This document shows positions 48,582 through 59,799 of a stretch of 64,000 nucleotides of DNA, one piece after another. How positions within the stretch are numbered: the first letter of the stretch is position 1; every line of letters begins with the position of its first letter. The position numbers and the translations under genes were made by a program. Source of the stretch: Cladopsammia gracilis (lineage: Eukaryota > Cnidaria > Anthozoa > Scleractinia > Dendrophylliidae); contig JAJGOT010000361.1 of NCBI GenBank assembly GCA_022457155.1, forward strand, positions 806,001 through 870,000, read 5' to 3'. The notes below the pieces were generated by a model that saw nothing but the letters and a program-made list of their open reading frames with translations, had not been told where the DNA came from and searched no databases.

Positions 48582-48740
48582 TGTAACGAGGTTGTGAGAC
48601 AATGAACTTGAAAGAAGGTGAAGAACACAACTCGTTTAATCGCTGACAACATGAGTTTTTACAGAACTGAACGCGGGAGACCATTCAGGAACTTTACCCC
48701 GAGCAGGTCCCGGGAGCCTGGGACTAATAACATCGTTACA
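48582..48740 (-). repeat. 5' LTR of the gypsy element
   Basis: The LTR is 159 nt with TGTAACG/CGTTACA termini. It shares GTGAAGAACACAACTCG, AATCGCTGACAACATGAG and CTGAACGCGGGAGACCAT with the left copy. The first gag ATG follows directly at 48581 (minus), within the place where a primer-binding site is expected (TGGTGTCAGAAG). Confidence 0.85.
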
Positions 48741-48858
48741 TCTGTCTCGTCGGGGTCCGAACACAAAAACTTCAGAGGAACTTGTCTATGAGTTGTTTCT
48801 CTCTGGCAACCAGACAGACGTTCTGTTATTAGACCAGCCAGATGATATCATTGACCTG

Positions 48859-48860
<2 letters not shown>

Positions 48861-48950
<90 letters not shown>
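48861..48950. repeat. (TA)n microsatellite, two blocks
   Basis: A run of about 27 TA units (48861-48914) is followed after TTG by about 16 more (48918-48950). Confidence 0.95.
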
Positions 48951-48954
<4 letters not shown>

Positions 48955-49117
48955 AGTTCACTTTTGGTCTTGCACTGAGGAGTGCAGGTTCGCCCTGTAC
49001 GAAACAGACCTGTATGCATTAAACCGAAGTCAAAAGTTTAACCGTGTCCACTTATTCTCTTTATTCGCTCTACCGATGGTATCGAGCCCTCTCGACACAC
49101 AATACAAAGATTATCCT

Positions 49118-49120
<3 letters not shown>

Positions 49121-49177
<57 letters not shown>
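49121..49177. repeat. (TA)n microsatellite
   Basis: There are about 28 uninterrupted TA units. The tract falls exactly where paralogues at 55910 and 52795 read GGATTGGARTATATG, so it probably expanded from that TATATG. Confidence 0.95.
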
Positions 49178-49179
<2 letters not shown>

Positions 49180-49180
<1 letters not shown>

Positions 49181-51290
49181 TAAATCTAGATGAAAATGGG
49201 TTAACGGTGTCCGCTTTCTTCCCTTCTTTCCCCTTCAATGTTGATGTTCAAGATGCTAGAGTCAAAAATAAATTAAAATTATGCGAGAGGAGCAACATTG
49301 GAGGGGGAGAGGAGAGGGCTCACACGTGCTCTATATTTCTGAACTGACAAATTTGGAATTTTCGTGAAGTGTTTCAAGTAATTATGTCTTGTATTGTAGA
49401 TTAGCTCATTCAAATATACCTGGTAAATCATATCAAAGCAGCTGATGGATATTCAAATTCAGTGGTCGTATCATAGTTAATAAAGTGCAATGGTAATGAA
49501 ATCTGAGAAATGTCTTTGTTCGATGTTTGTGTTATCGTTTTTAGGCATTGACCCTGCACAACACAACAGATGTTAAACTTTTGTTCGAGCAACTGACCAA
49601 TAGAAATGGTGTTATTAAGTGATTCAGTCATAGCGTGTAATCAAAAAACAAACGATGTGCACGGTAAATTGAAGTACGGTTCAACATAGCTCCTTTGTTA
49701 TCGCCATTGAAGTTTGCAAGGTTTTATAACCAGTCCCTCGATTAACTGTGGTTGTAGTAAAGAGGTTCTTTTGCCTACTGTCGTCACAAGAAAAGGCATT
49801 CGATTGTTTGATATGAGGTATCTTATATGGTTAAGGAAAGCAATGCCGGTGTCAAAATTTTGAAATTTGTAACCCATGCTTTCCGGATGAACTCACATAA
49901 TGATCAGATTAGTTGCCATGAACAGAAAAAGAAAAAGGTTTTAAATAAAATATTCCTGTTGTCAAAGCTAAACGAGCAATGATGGTTGGCATTCTTTGGA
50001 GTTTAGAAAGGCTTAAAATGGGCACCAATAATACCACTGTTTATTATATGTAGACATTATTGGTTTCTTCACAATTGAAGAACTGCAACAAGCGAACGCA
50101 AAGGCCACTTCTGCCTACGAGTTTGACCAAATATCAGTAACTCTCCATGAATTAACAAGCGCTATCACGAGAAGTGAAAATGGAAATTTTGTATCCATTT
50201 TATTCAAATAAATTCTACACTTTAACGACACCTTCTCCGTCGGGAACTCTGTTCACATGCTGGCAATTTCTTTCTTGTTGTATGGCATTGCGGTGCTACT
50301 GAATTCTGTAGTTGAAACTATAACAATGAAGCTTGACCAGCTGGCGATGCACCCAAAAATATATCGTTTATATTTTCTTCCTGTTCTTGTAACAGGACTC
50401 CATTGATAACAGTGCTATTTTTGCACTGATTGCTTATGTTATGGCGGCGTTGTGAAGTCTATGCAAATTAACAAAGACTGTCATCATTGTTCCACCATTT
50501 GCTGGTCCAAAAACATGTTTTATTTGAATGCAAAATTAGCAAATTAAATTAATATTTAAAAAAAAACGCTGTAATAGATAAAGAAAAGAAACTGCAGAAA
50601 CTGTAAACTGGCGAAAAGAGTAATTACAATAATTAGAATAATGATCTGAAATGTTCAAAGTTTGGGTTCGCCTACAACAAGGCTTAACGGTTTTTACGAA
50701 AGCGTTTCAGTTTGCATTGCTTATTAAACGATAATATTACCCAAATACGTTATACGTGAATTTATATACGCGAACACCAGATCATTCACATTATCTTTTG
50801 CCCTCAAACGGCGAAATCTCTGAACTGCGCAGTGAGGTGCATCGTAGCATAATAATAATTTCAAAATTACCTGCTACCACAGCGAGGAGATAATACAATG
50901 GAACATTCACGGGTCGTATTCAGTTTTTAACGTTTCGCGAGGGTTGGTCCAATCTCACACACGGGGTCAGTCGCGATTCACAGAAGAATCTCGATATCAC
51001 GAACGGCAGATGGAGCACAAAACGGTTCGAGGTGTAAAAATTTCGAATCATCGAGGTTTAAATTCTACAGCCAAGTAAACCAGGGAAAAATGTTTTTGGT
51101 TTCAGATAGCCAGGGATTCGAGTTGCCCAATGTCTACTGAATTAAAAAAAAAAAGACACAGGATGGCATCTAACCATCAAGCTGCTGTGGAGCACATTTC
51201 ATAGTGAGAAATAAAAAGTAACTAGTCACACACTGGAAACTACCTTATTCATTTTTTTTTATGCTTTTTTTTTCCTTTGGTAACCGGTAC
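49180..51290. other. Stretch between U0 exon-like sequence and U1
   Basis: It contains f-like (49890-49985) and g-like (50085-50140) blocks of U0 and the segment shared with 37.6-38.2 kb. The 50.8-51.29 kb part shows no recognised feature. Confidence 0.45.
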
Positions 51291-51929
51291 TTTTAATAAT
51301 TAAAATTGGAACAACATTCGAGTGCAACCGTGTTTACTGGTGGCGTGTCTTTCGCCGCTCGATTGATATTTATTGGGATTGACTTATGGTTGTAACGCAA
51401 TTTTAAAACAACTCGAATCTCATCCGTAAATGCAGTGAGATATTTAAAAACACTTGGGGCTAATTCAGAACACCTCATTTTCAGTCCCCAATTTTATCCG
51501 ATTTTTGTTTTCGCTCCCTTGACTGTGCCCTCATAGCTGTAGTTCTTCGAAGTTAAAACAAAGTTTCCAAATTGCCACTCGTGGTTAACTGCGAATAAAA
51601 ACAATAAAGTGGTTTAGCGAACTAAATTCATTTATCCGTCAAAACATCGCAATGTTTAGGAAATAAATGAATAAATTATGAAGTCAATATTAACCTGAGT
51701 GAATATGCAATCGGGATAGTTGTGCAATTTGTTCAGTCGGGTCGGGATCTGAGCACAAGAAACTCAGAGTTGTTTCGCTTTATAATCGATCTTTTCAACT
51801 GGCAACCAAATAATAGACGTTCTGCTATTAATTTACTTGGGAGTTGAGCATTCAAGAAGTCAGCCCAGAATAATTATATCAACGAAAATATTAAAGGTGA
51901 GGTTGTTTTTATTGATAAGTTACACCGGG

Positions 51930-52025
51930 TTTCGATTTCGGTTTCGACCGTTTAGTTTCTGTGGTTTCGTTTCAGTGGTTTCGTTGGTTCGGGTCGTTCC
52001 GGCGGTTTCGTTTCAGCGTTTCGGG
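51930..52025. repeat. GTTTCGGT-type minisatellite
   Basis: Irregular repeats of GGTTTCG/GGTTCGG with GTCGTTCCGG are seen. A paralogous tract lies at 54155-54265 in unit U2. Confidence 0.7.
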
Positions 52026-52766
52026 TCAGTTAGTACATGCTCTAAATTTATTGTCGTAAGATTGCAGCTTCGCACTCGTGTTAAAATACCTCACGCAAAC
52101 ACATGGCGGAGTTCGGGGAAATTTGAAGTTTATGCGAGGCTGAGTAATGGTACCTTGCAATTTTCCTAAGCTCTCACGTTTCTAAATATACACCCTTCAA
52201 AATGTTTTAACATCACACCTGTTAAAGTAGTTGAAAACGCCTATACAGCAATATGCATTAACTTTGCACAATTCAACACTGAACTTGATTATTCTGGAAA
52301 AAAAGAAAAGAATGAAAGATAGCTAGTCCTGTTGAAGAGCTTTCACTTGAGTAGAGACCGTAGTCACACCGTAGGATTTAACGACAAACAGTAGTTACCG
52401 GCAAAGGGAGAGTGTGCCGTTAAAATATCGTGTTTCCATAAGTGTGCAAAGGACCTTAACTTTAGTGTTTTAAAATTGGAAAAGAGAATCGCCAACAGAG
52501 ATGATTGTGTTGTAAATTTGGTGAATGGTATTTGGTAATGATAACATGAAAATAAGGTAAGAGAAATTTCAGGATATTTTGGCGGGACACTGTAATTTTA
52601 ACTTCTATCATTTCTGGCTTGGCAAACAAACTCAATGTCGTCGTGATGTTTGATGTTAAGTAACAATGGCGTATAGTTGTGAAGTCTAAGCTAGAGACAT
52701 TGACAACGAAATGTAAAGAAACCAAACGAGCCTTTGAAATGAATTGGCCGTGTTAATAATTTAAAT

Positions 52767-52869
52767 ATCTCTTGATTCGTTGTACTCTGGATTGGAGTAT
52801 ATGTTCATATCTGGATGAAAATGGGTTGGCGGTGTATCTTGAGTTAGATGCGGATGCAATCATGGACTA
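52767..52869 (+). pseudogene. Coding-like C-terminal frame of unit U1, truncated upstream
   Basis: The frame ends YLDENGLAVYLELDADAIMD-stop (TAG near 52869). In unit U2 the same frame ends SRRKSGLAVYLELDADAIID-stop (TAA). Within the last 18 codons four of the differences are silent third-position changes, including the stop. Upstream the U1 copy is cut off by the c-d block. I do not recognise the protein. Confidence 0.35.
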
Positions 52870-53664
52870 GATTAATAGTTTATTTTATAGAAGTTTAATC
52901 CCATGTTTGCCTATGGAGTACACTTACTCTAACTATTGGATCAGTTTTCGTGAACAAAAAAAGAGGAATGTTTTAATATTCCTGTTATTATAACCTAAAC
53001 GAGCGAATACCGTTGAAAAGGTTTGTGTTAAACTTGCCCACCCCCTCCCCCCCCCCCCCCCCAAAAAAAAAACAAAAAAAAAAAAAAACAAATGGTTAAC
53101 TCAGCGTAATAATATAATGCAGTGTTGCGTTGCATTGACATTGGTTTCTTCACATGTGCTACAATTAAACGGACGCCGAAATAAAAGGATGGCGACTTCT
53201 GCATACAAGTTGTATAATATGACCCAGTGTTAGCTCTCGTTTAATTAAATAAGAGCTTATTATTCAGTGAAAATTAAATGGAACGGATGGTGTATATAAT
53301 ATTGTCACATAACTGTTTGATATTGACGAGTAGTGATGACACCTGTTTCCATGCAAAAGAGAGCTGCTTTTAAGTCGATACCTGTTTATAACATTTTTAC
53401 CAAAAAAAGCCTTAAGTTTATATTAGTTATTATTTAACGGTTTTTAATGCTGGTCGATGGCGTCGAACTGGTGTCATAAGTCGTCAATAATTTTCAAGCG
53501 GTTTTCATTTATCAAAACAAATGCAAACGCAAAAACCTAGAATGGGACACTTGGATGAATAGTCGACCTCTTTTATACGTTTTAAAAAAGAAACCAACCA
53601 TATCGAACGCGAAAGTTAACATTATGATGGGCAATGGACGGAATTTTCAGAGAATTTATCTTGA

Positions 53665-56300
53665 CGAGTAGCGATGACACCTGTTTCCATGAAGTGAGCT
53701 GCTTTTAAGTCGATACCTGTTTAAAACATTTTACAAATAAAGCCTTATGATTTAATGGCATTTTTGAGTTAAAACAAAGTTCTCCTATTCTATTTTAATT
53801 CACTTTTGTGTTTTGTGGTTTTTGGTGCTGGTCGATGGCGTCGAACCGGCGTCATAAGTCGTCAATAACCTACACGCGGTTTTCGTTTATCAAAACACAT
53901 GCATGTGCAGACGTCTTTGGGACACTTGGATGAATAGCCCGCCTCTTCATACGTTTTCACAAGAAACCAATGTTGCCTAATATCGAACGGGGAAATCAAC
54001 ATTGTGATGGGGGCAGAGGACGGAATTTTCAGAGAATTTATCTTGACAGTTAAAGAAATGTGAGGGTGTCCTAAATTTAGGCATGCACTAATAAAAACGA
54101 CTTATTCGAGTCTTTCTTGGCGTTTTCTTGCCAGAGAGCGGAGAGAAGTACAAGTTACACGGTTTCGAAATCGGTTTCGACCGTTTAGTTCCGGTGGTTT
54201 CGTTTCGTGGTTTCGGTGGTTCGGGTCGTTCCGGTGGCTTCGTTCCGGCGGTGTCGTTTCCGCTGTTTCGAGTCAGTTAGAACATGCCCTTAATTTATTA
54301 TTGCAAGATTGCAGCTTTGCGATCGTGTTAAAATACCTGACGCAAACACACGGCGGCGGAGTTCGGGGAAATTTGAAGTTTATGCGAGGCCACGTAAAAG
54401 TACCTTGCAATTTTCCTTAACTCTCACCTTTCTAATATATACCCTTCAAAGTGTCACTCTTTTTATGTCACACCTGTCTTCATAGTAGATGAAAACGCCT
54501 ATACAGCTAAATGCATTTGCACTATTGAACATTGCACTTGATTATTCAGGAAAAAAAATAAGTATTTCAGTTAGAACTGCTGAAGAGCTTTCACTTGAGT
54601 AGAGACCGTAGTCACACCGTAGGATTTAACAGCAAACTGTAGTTACCGGTAAAGGGAGAGTGTCCCGGTTAATATGTCGTGTTTCCATAAGTATGGAAAG
54701 GACCTAACTTGAGTGTCTTAAAACTGGAAAAGAGAATCGCCAACGTGATGAAAGCAAAGAACTCTAAGAGGCAAAATAGATATCACAATGATGTCTGGGC
54801 CGTCTGCCAAGAAATTATATCAAATTAAATTTGATGAACTGTAATCCACTTTTATGCTTTGTCCCTATAGAATGTTTTCCTTTATCCAATTGTGTTGTAA
54901 GTTTGGTGAATGGCATTTGGTAATGATAACATGAAAATTAGATGAGAAATTTTTCGGATATTTTGGCTGGACACTGCCAGTTTATCTTCTTTTATTTTTT
55001 ACTTAGCAAACAGACTCAATGCCGTCGTGATGTTTGATGTTAACTAACAATGGCCTTATAAATGTGAAGTCTAAGCTAGAGACATTGACAACGAAATGTA
55101 CAAAGAAACCAAACGAGCCTTTGAAATGAATTGGCCGTGTTAATAATTTAAATTGGAATAACATAGTCGCGTGCAGCCGTGTTTACCGGTGGCTCGATTG
55201 ATACCTTATTGTGATTGACTTGGTTGCAACGCAATTAAAACAACTCGAATCTCATTCGTAATATGTAGTGAGGCTAGATAGATGCGAACTATTTCAAAAC
55301 ACTTCGGGCTTCGGATCGCCTCATTTTCTCTCCCGAATTGCATTCGATTTTTTTTTCGATCCCTTGCCTGTGCTCTCACAGCTGTAGTTCGTCGAAATTA
55401 AAACAAGATTTCCAAATTGCCACTCATGGTTAACTGCGATTAAAAGCAATAAAGTTGTTTAGCGAACTAAATTCACTTATCCCTCAAAACATCGTAATGT
55501 TTAGGAAATAAATGAATAAATTATGAAGGCATTATAAACCTGAGTGAATAGGCAAAAAATAGTTGTGCAATTTGTTCAGTCAGGTCGGGATCTGAGCACA
55601 AGAAACTACTTGTTTTGAACTGGCAACCAAATAGACGTTCTGCTATTAATTTACTTGGAGTTGAGCATTTCAAGAAGTCATCCAGGCCGATTATTTCAAC
55701 GAAAATATTAAAGGTGAGATTGCTTTCATTGATAAAAAAAGTTATGAATACGGCAGAGTAGAGGCTCGAAACAAATTTCAATATGTGTATGATATGATTC
55801 GGTTTCTTCGAATTATGATTTATCCCCGGTCACTACCGATGTATCTACTCGATGCCAAGTCTCTAAGGTTTCATATTGTTGTAGCTGATTCCGAATGCAA
55901 TGTATCTCTTGACTCGTTGTACCCTGGATTGGAATATATGTTGAAATCTAGACGAAAATCGGGGTTAGCGGTTTATCTCGAGTTAGATGCGGATGCAATC
56001 ATTGACTAAACTTGTTTATTTTAAAGAAGGTTTATCCCAGTTTGCCTGTGGAGAACACTTACTGTAACTATTGGATCAGTTTTCGTGAACCGATCATCAA
56101 ACAGAGAAATGTTTTAATATTCCTGTGATTATAAACGAGCGATTATTACTAAAAAGGTTTGTGAGAAACGTGCCCACCAAAAAAAGTGGTTAACTCAGTG
56201 CAATGATGTCATACTGCGTTCGTTGCATTGACATTATTGGTTTCTTCATAACTGCTACAAACGGACGCCAAAATAGAAGGATGAGTTATCTTCACGAGTC
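53665..56300 (+). repeat. Tandem-array unit U2
   Basis: Blocks g' (53665-53770), h' (53820-54055), c'-d' (54150-55150), a' (55150-55560), b' (55570-55713), e' (55715-56009) and f' (56030-56230) match U1. Block c'-d' sits before a' rather than between b' and e', so it has behaved as a separate mobile segment. An extra 140 nt or so lies at 54748-54885. Confidence 0.7.
55715..56009 (+). CDS. Unidentified open frame, possible last exon of unit U2 gene
   Basis: About 97 codons are open before TAA at 56007-56009. The first ATG (55785-55791 region) gives 72-74 codons: YDMIRFLRIMIYPRS ... DSECNVSLDSLYPGLEYML ... GLAVYLELDADAIID. The frame has mixed hydrophobic and acidic character and no signal peptide, clear membrane helix or catalytic motif. 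A TTGTAG acceptor-like site at about 55875 could begin a shorter exon. The end of the frame is shared with U1 with mostly silent changes. I cannot assign a family or function, and it may be the relic of a duplicated lineage-specific gene. Confidence 0.35.
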
Positions 56301-56689
56301 ATGTTAGCCGAGAACATTATTTTTCTAGAGAACAATGCGCTTGGCTACAGTGTTGTTAAAACCGAGTAAAAATGTTGCAATTTGCATACGTCAAAAGTAA
56401 TTTGAAACCTTTCCAGTAACGCATAACGCAGCTATTTCATAAAACATCTGGCGATCAGACACTACGAAAATATATCCATTTTTCCCCCTCTGTATCCGAA
56501 AGAAAATTAAATGAAAAAGTGTTGCTTTAAGGTTATTTTAGCCCGAGAAACATTCACTAACGCTTTGCGTCCAAAATTTGGACGCAGACATTCGATATTC
56601 TGAAACCATAGTTAATCGATTAACTATGCTGAAACTCACGTTCAGGCTCCAACTTGCCGGCGCCCCTCCGAGCCAGGAGCCTGTTCGCA

Positions 56690-58530
56690 GGCTGGGCGAC
56701 TTCTGCCTACAAGTTGTTTAATGTGACAAAATGTTAGCTCTCGTTTAATAAAATAAGAGCCTATTGGTCAGTGAAAGTTAAATGGCACCGAAGGTGTATA
56801 TAATTTTATCATCAAGTGTTTGATACTGACGAGTAGTGATGACACCTGTTTCCATGCGAAAGGCGAGTTGCTTTTAGGTCGATACCTGTTTAAAATATTT
56901 TGCAAATAAAGCCGTATTATTTAATGGAATTATTTTTGAGTTAAAACAAAGATGACCTATACTAATTGAATTCAATTTTGTGGTTTTTAATGCTGGTCAA
57001 AGGCGTCGAACCAGCTGCCATAAGTCGTCAATAATTTACAAGCGGTTTTCGTTTATCAAAACAAATTCATACGCAAAAACCTAGAATCGTCGACAGAAGT
57101 CTTTGGGACACTTGGATAAATAGCCAGCCTCATTCATATGTTTTCACAAGAAACCAATGTTGCTTAATATCGAACGGGAAAATCAACACTGTGATGAGGG
57201 CAGGGTACGGAATTTTCAAATAATTTATCTGACGGTTAAGGAAATGTGGGGATGTCCTAATTTTAGAACCAAAATCTGCAAAGGACCGCAAACGATAATG
57301 CTGTAAACGATACGTAAAATCTACGAAAGACCTTATCAGCCAAAAAATGAACAAACATAAACGACAAACTGCAAGGCTGATCTGACTGCGTAAAAAGGTA
57401 GATTTTGCGAGACACCAATGCGACAGAAACCGATAAAGCAGGGTAGCAGGACAGCTGTTTCGCCCTCCTTGGGGCTCGTCAGCGCGGTGTACAAAAAAGC
57501 AGTCGTAAATAGATTGCACGATGACCCGTACACAATATGAAGTTCCGTACCTTGGAACCAACTTGTCACCCGCATCACGCGTGCCACATCACGTGCTGCG
57601 GGGAACAAGCCGTCCCAAGATGTCACAATGGTGTCTCGCAAAAACTGAATGTACATGGCAAGCCAATGTAAACATATCAATAAAAGACCTACGGTCCAAA
57701 AAATATATGAAAATAGAACCAAAATCTGCAAAAGACCGCAAACGATAATGCTGTAAACGATACGTAGGATCTACGAAAGACCTTATCAGCCAAAAAATGA
57801 ACAAACATAAACGACAAACTGCAAGGCTGATCTGACTACGTAAAAAGATAGAGAACCAATATATCGGATCAAAAAAAAAAAAAAATGTGACATTTTTTGG
57901 GACCGTAGGTCGTTTATTGATCCGATATGCTGGTTCTCTTTTTATGTCACGCCTGCCCTTTTAGTAGCTGAAAACACTTATACAGCTTATACATTTGCAC
58001 AATTAAACATTGCACTTGATTATTCATAAAAAAAGTATGTAAGTTAGTCCTGCTGAAGAGCTTTCACTTGAGTAGAGACCGTAGTCACACCCACATAGGA
58101 TTTAACGGCAAACTGTAGTTATCGGTAGAAGCAAATTACATGACTTAAGGTTTGGTTTTGGAGTAAGGGTTAAGTTAAATAACGTCAAAACAGCTCAAAG
58201 TTCTAGCATAATGGTAATTATTACAATGATGTTTCTTTTTTTTTTTTTTGGAGAATGTTGTTATTCGATTGAGTTGCAAATTTACTGCATGGCATTTGGA
58301 ATATAACATCAAAATTAGGTTGTCGAAATTTCCGGACATTTCGGCGGACACTGCCAGTTAAACTTCTTTTATTTTTGACTTGGCAAACAGACTCAATTCG
58401 AATCCGTCGGAGTGATTGATGTTAAATAAAAATGACCGTAAAAAACGTGAAGTCTAAGGTAGAAAAAATTGACAACGAAATGTAAGGAAACAAAACAACG
58501 GACCTTTGAAATGAATTGGGCTTTAAACAG
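56690..58530 (+). repeat. Tandem-array unit U3, partial
   Basis: Block g'' (56690-56930) and h'' (56985-57235) match U1/U2 closely (GACGAGTAGTGATGACACCTG, GGCGTCGAACCAG). After an inserted repeat at 57260-57940, block d'' (57945-58530) follows. No a, b or e block is present. Confidence 0.65.
57265..57945. mobile_element. Composite repeat with 136-bp direct terminal repeats
   Basis: AGAACCAAAATCTGCAAARG... through GGCTGATCTGACTRCGTAAAAA occurs at 57265-57400 and 57715-57845, nearly identical. Between them lie GCGAGACACCAATG/CATTGTG.CTCGC-like inverted words and AGGGCGAAACAGCTGTC. To the right, GGACCGTAGGTCGTTTATTGAT is inverse to 57673-57695. Direct repeats around a short core resemble a TRIM, but no primer-binding site was seen. 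Confidence 0.5.
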
Positions 58531-58861
58531 GTTTAAACACATTCAGACATTATAGTGTGAAGCGCAACTGGATCTTCGCGGGCACGTTGCCCTTGCAGGC
58601 AGCCTACCTCTGCCCTTCTTTCGGTTTGCACATCAAAGAGTGATCGGTACCACATTTGACTGATTCACCCGCGCATTGTCTTAATGAATTTTAGCCTTCC
58701 AATGTGGTCACGCCCATGCGAGTTGGCGAGGAAAAGAGATACAAAGTATTCCCAATGAAAACGTTACTAAGCCGTTCGCCATTCTTTGTTGAGCTGTATC
58801 CCAGTTTGTTTCTGACTTGCCTTCTGCTGGTGTGGTTTTCCTAACCTTTGAATAAATCCTC

Positions 58862-59170
58862 AATAACACACTTCTTTCTGTAGTCTTCTTAGGAATGCAT
58901 CCTTCTCATCTCTTCCCTGTTCGGAACATTGTACTGTACGACGGATAGTTTTGCTTCAGAAGAGTTTCTCGTTTCCTGGCTTACAATCTATAAGAGTCTT
59001 CTTCTGCTCTTTCTTCAAGAAGAGGGCAGCTCCTGCATTGTGTTAGCAATCGTCTCTTCCTGAGTACAATACAGTAATTTTTCATGTGTACTGCTGTATA
59101 TTCCCGAAATCCATCTACTTGCAGTTCGCTTACCGCAAGAATATGGAGTTTGTATTGCCGCATCTCCCTT
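58862..59170 (-). pseudogene. LINE endonuclease-domain remnant
   Basis: On the minus strand: REMRQYKLHILAVSELQVDGF.EYTA...NYCIVL, then KTLIDCKPGNEKL and TVQC...DEKDAFLRRLQKEV. This order matches the apurinic endonuclease-like N-domain of non-LTR retrotransposons: M..YK.DIL.LSE.RW.G, then L..WKPV.ER, then VVQCYAPT....KD.FY..LQ. Internal stops interrupt it. The conserved SETRW Glu is retained as SEL, but the Arg-Trp is lost. Confidence 0.55.
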
Positions 59171-59585
59171 ATGACCTATGTGATCATTGATGTATTGAAA
59201 CTGTAAAGTACTAAAATAATAAACATTACCACATGGATGTGCCGTTTAAAAGCGTTCATTTGAAGGAGCAGATTGTGCGACTCATGTTTGGCTGTGCGAA
59301 TGAAAGGAGACATAGGTGTTGAGAGGTCTGCAGTGATCATTTCTGCTGTGTATCATTTACAAACAAGGCCATTGGAACACATCTCAACTTTTAGAGGATA
59401 TGATATACAACACAGTCCCATGCCTTTTTAGTTCAAAAAGTTTACAGCGGTTTATTCCACACGGTCAAACGTGAGTTTGGTAGGCTTCAATCAGAGGACA
59501 GCCAATAAAAAGTACAGATTTTAAAACAATCCAATTCTAAGTCAGGCACAGTTTTCAAGATAAGATTTCATTCAACAAAGTAAAA

Positions 59586-59795
59586 AAAAAAAATATTGGC
59601 GCTGCATGTAGTAGACTTATAAACCGCCTCAATTGCATCACTAAGTTGCACCTACCTCTAGTTAAAACACCAATGTACCAGGGAAGTTTCAGATATAACG
59701 TAGCACGAGCATTTAATGCCCTGCCTCACAGTATCCGTAGTGCGCAGGAATTAGGGAAGTTTAAGACCAAATTTAATCACCATTTCAAACGCTAA
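59586..59795 (+). pseudogene. Non-LTR retrotransposon C-terminal remnant
   Basis: The open frame ends LHLPLVKTPMYQGSFRY..ARAFNALPHSIRSAQELGKFKTKF and stops at 59793-59795. The pattern LP.VKT..Y..SF.Y.....WN.LP..IR......FK..F is the terminal segment of LINE polyproteins. It begins within an A-rich run near 59580, so only about 65 codons remain. Confidence 0.65.
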
Positions 59796-59799
59796 TTCA

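Larger units (their letters stand above)
43301..48740 (-). mobile_element. Ty3/gypsy LTR retrotransposon, decayed, minus strand
   Basis: Two related LTRs bound a gag-pol region read right to left. The 5' LTR (48582-48740) begins and ends TGTAACGA..TCGTTACA on the minus strand. The 3' LTR (43301-43432) is 27 nt shorter, from a 16-nt loss at its outer end and an 11-nt internal loss. TCTG at both outer junctions is compatible with a short target duplication that overlaps the LTR edge. Protease-RT-RNaseH-integrase order gives the Ty3/gypsy assignment. No env-like frame is seen. Confidence 0.9.
42880..50790 (+). repeat. Tandem-array unit U0, interrupted by a retrotransposon
   Basis: The left half (42880-43300) matches 51293-51735 and 55150-55560: CCAAATTGCC.CTCGTGGTTAA, GAATATGCAA..GTGATAG and others. 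The match resumes at 48741 (GTCGGGGTCCGAACACAA.AAACT, CTGGCAACCA...AGACGTTCTG) and goes on to about 50.1 kb. Two TA microsatellites lie in the resumed part. The intact paralogues act as an empty site and show that the element at 43.3-48.7 kb is an insertion. Confidence 0.65.
51293..53660 (+). repeat. Tandem-array unit U1
   Basis: Blocks in order: a (51293-51735), b (51740-51900, ending in donor-like AAAG/GTGAGG), a GTTTCG-rich insert block c-d (51918-52765), e (52770-52860, short coding-like frame), f (52915-53030), g (53155-53420), h (53445-53660). Each block has a counterpart in U2, and most have one in U0 or U3. A C16/A-rich tract lies at 53047-53090. Confidence 0.7.

Noticed and set aside
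48786..49238. Frames reading IYIYIY on both strands
   Set aside because: They are artefacts of (TA)n microsatellites; the short non-repeat ends are treated as array-unit sequence instead.
53445..54055. ATGGCGTCGAAC first-exon candidate in block h
   Set aside because: U1 and U2 start with ATG but U3 reads AAG, and differences among copies fall at all codon positions, unlike block e.
57130..57731. 143- and 131-codon minus frames
   Set aside because: They run through the direct-repeat element and share the duplicated segment; no domain motif is seen.
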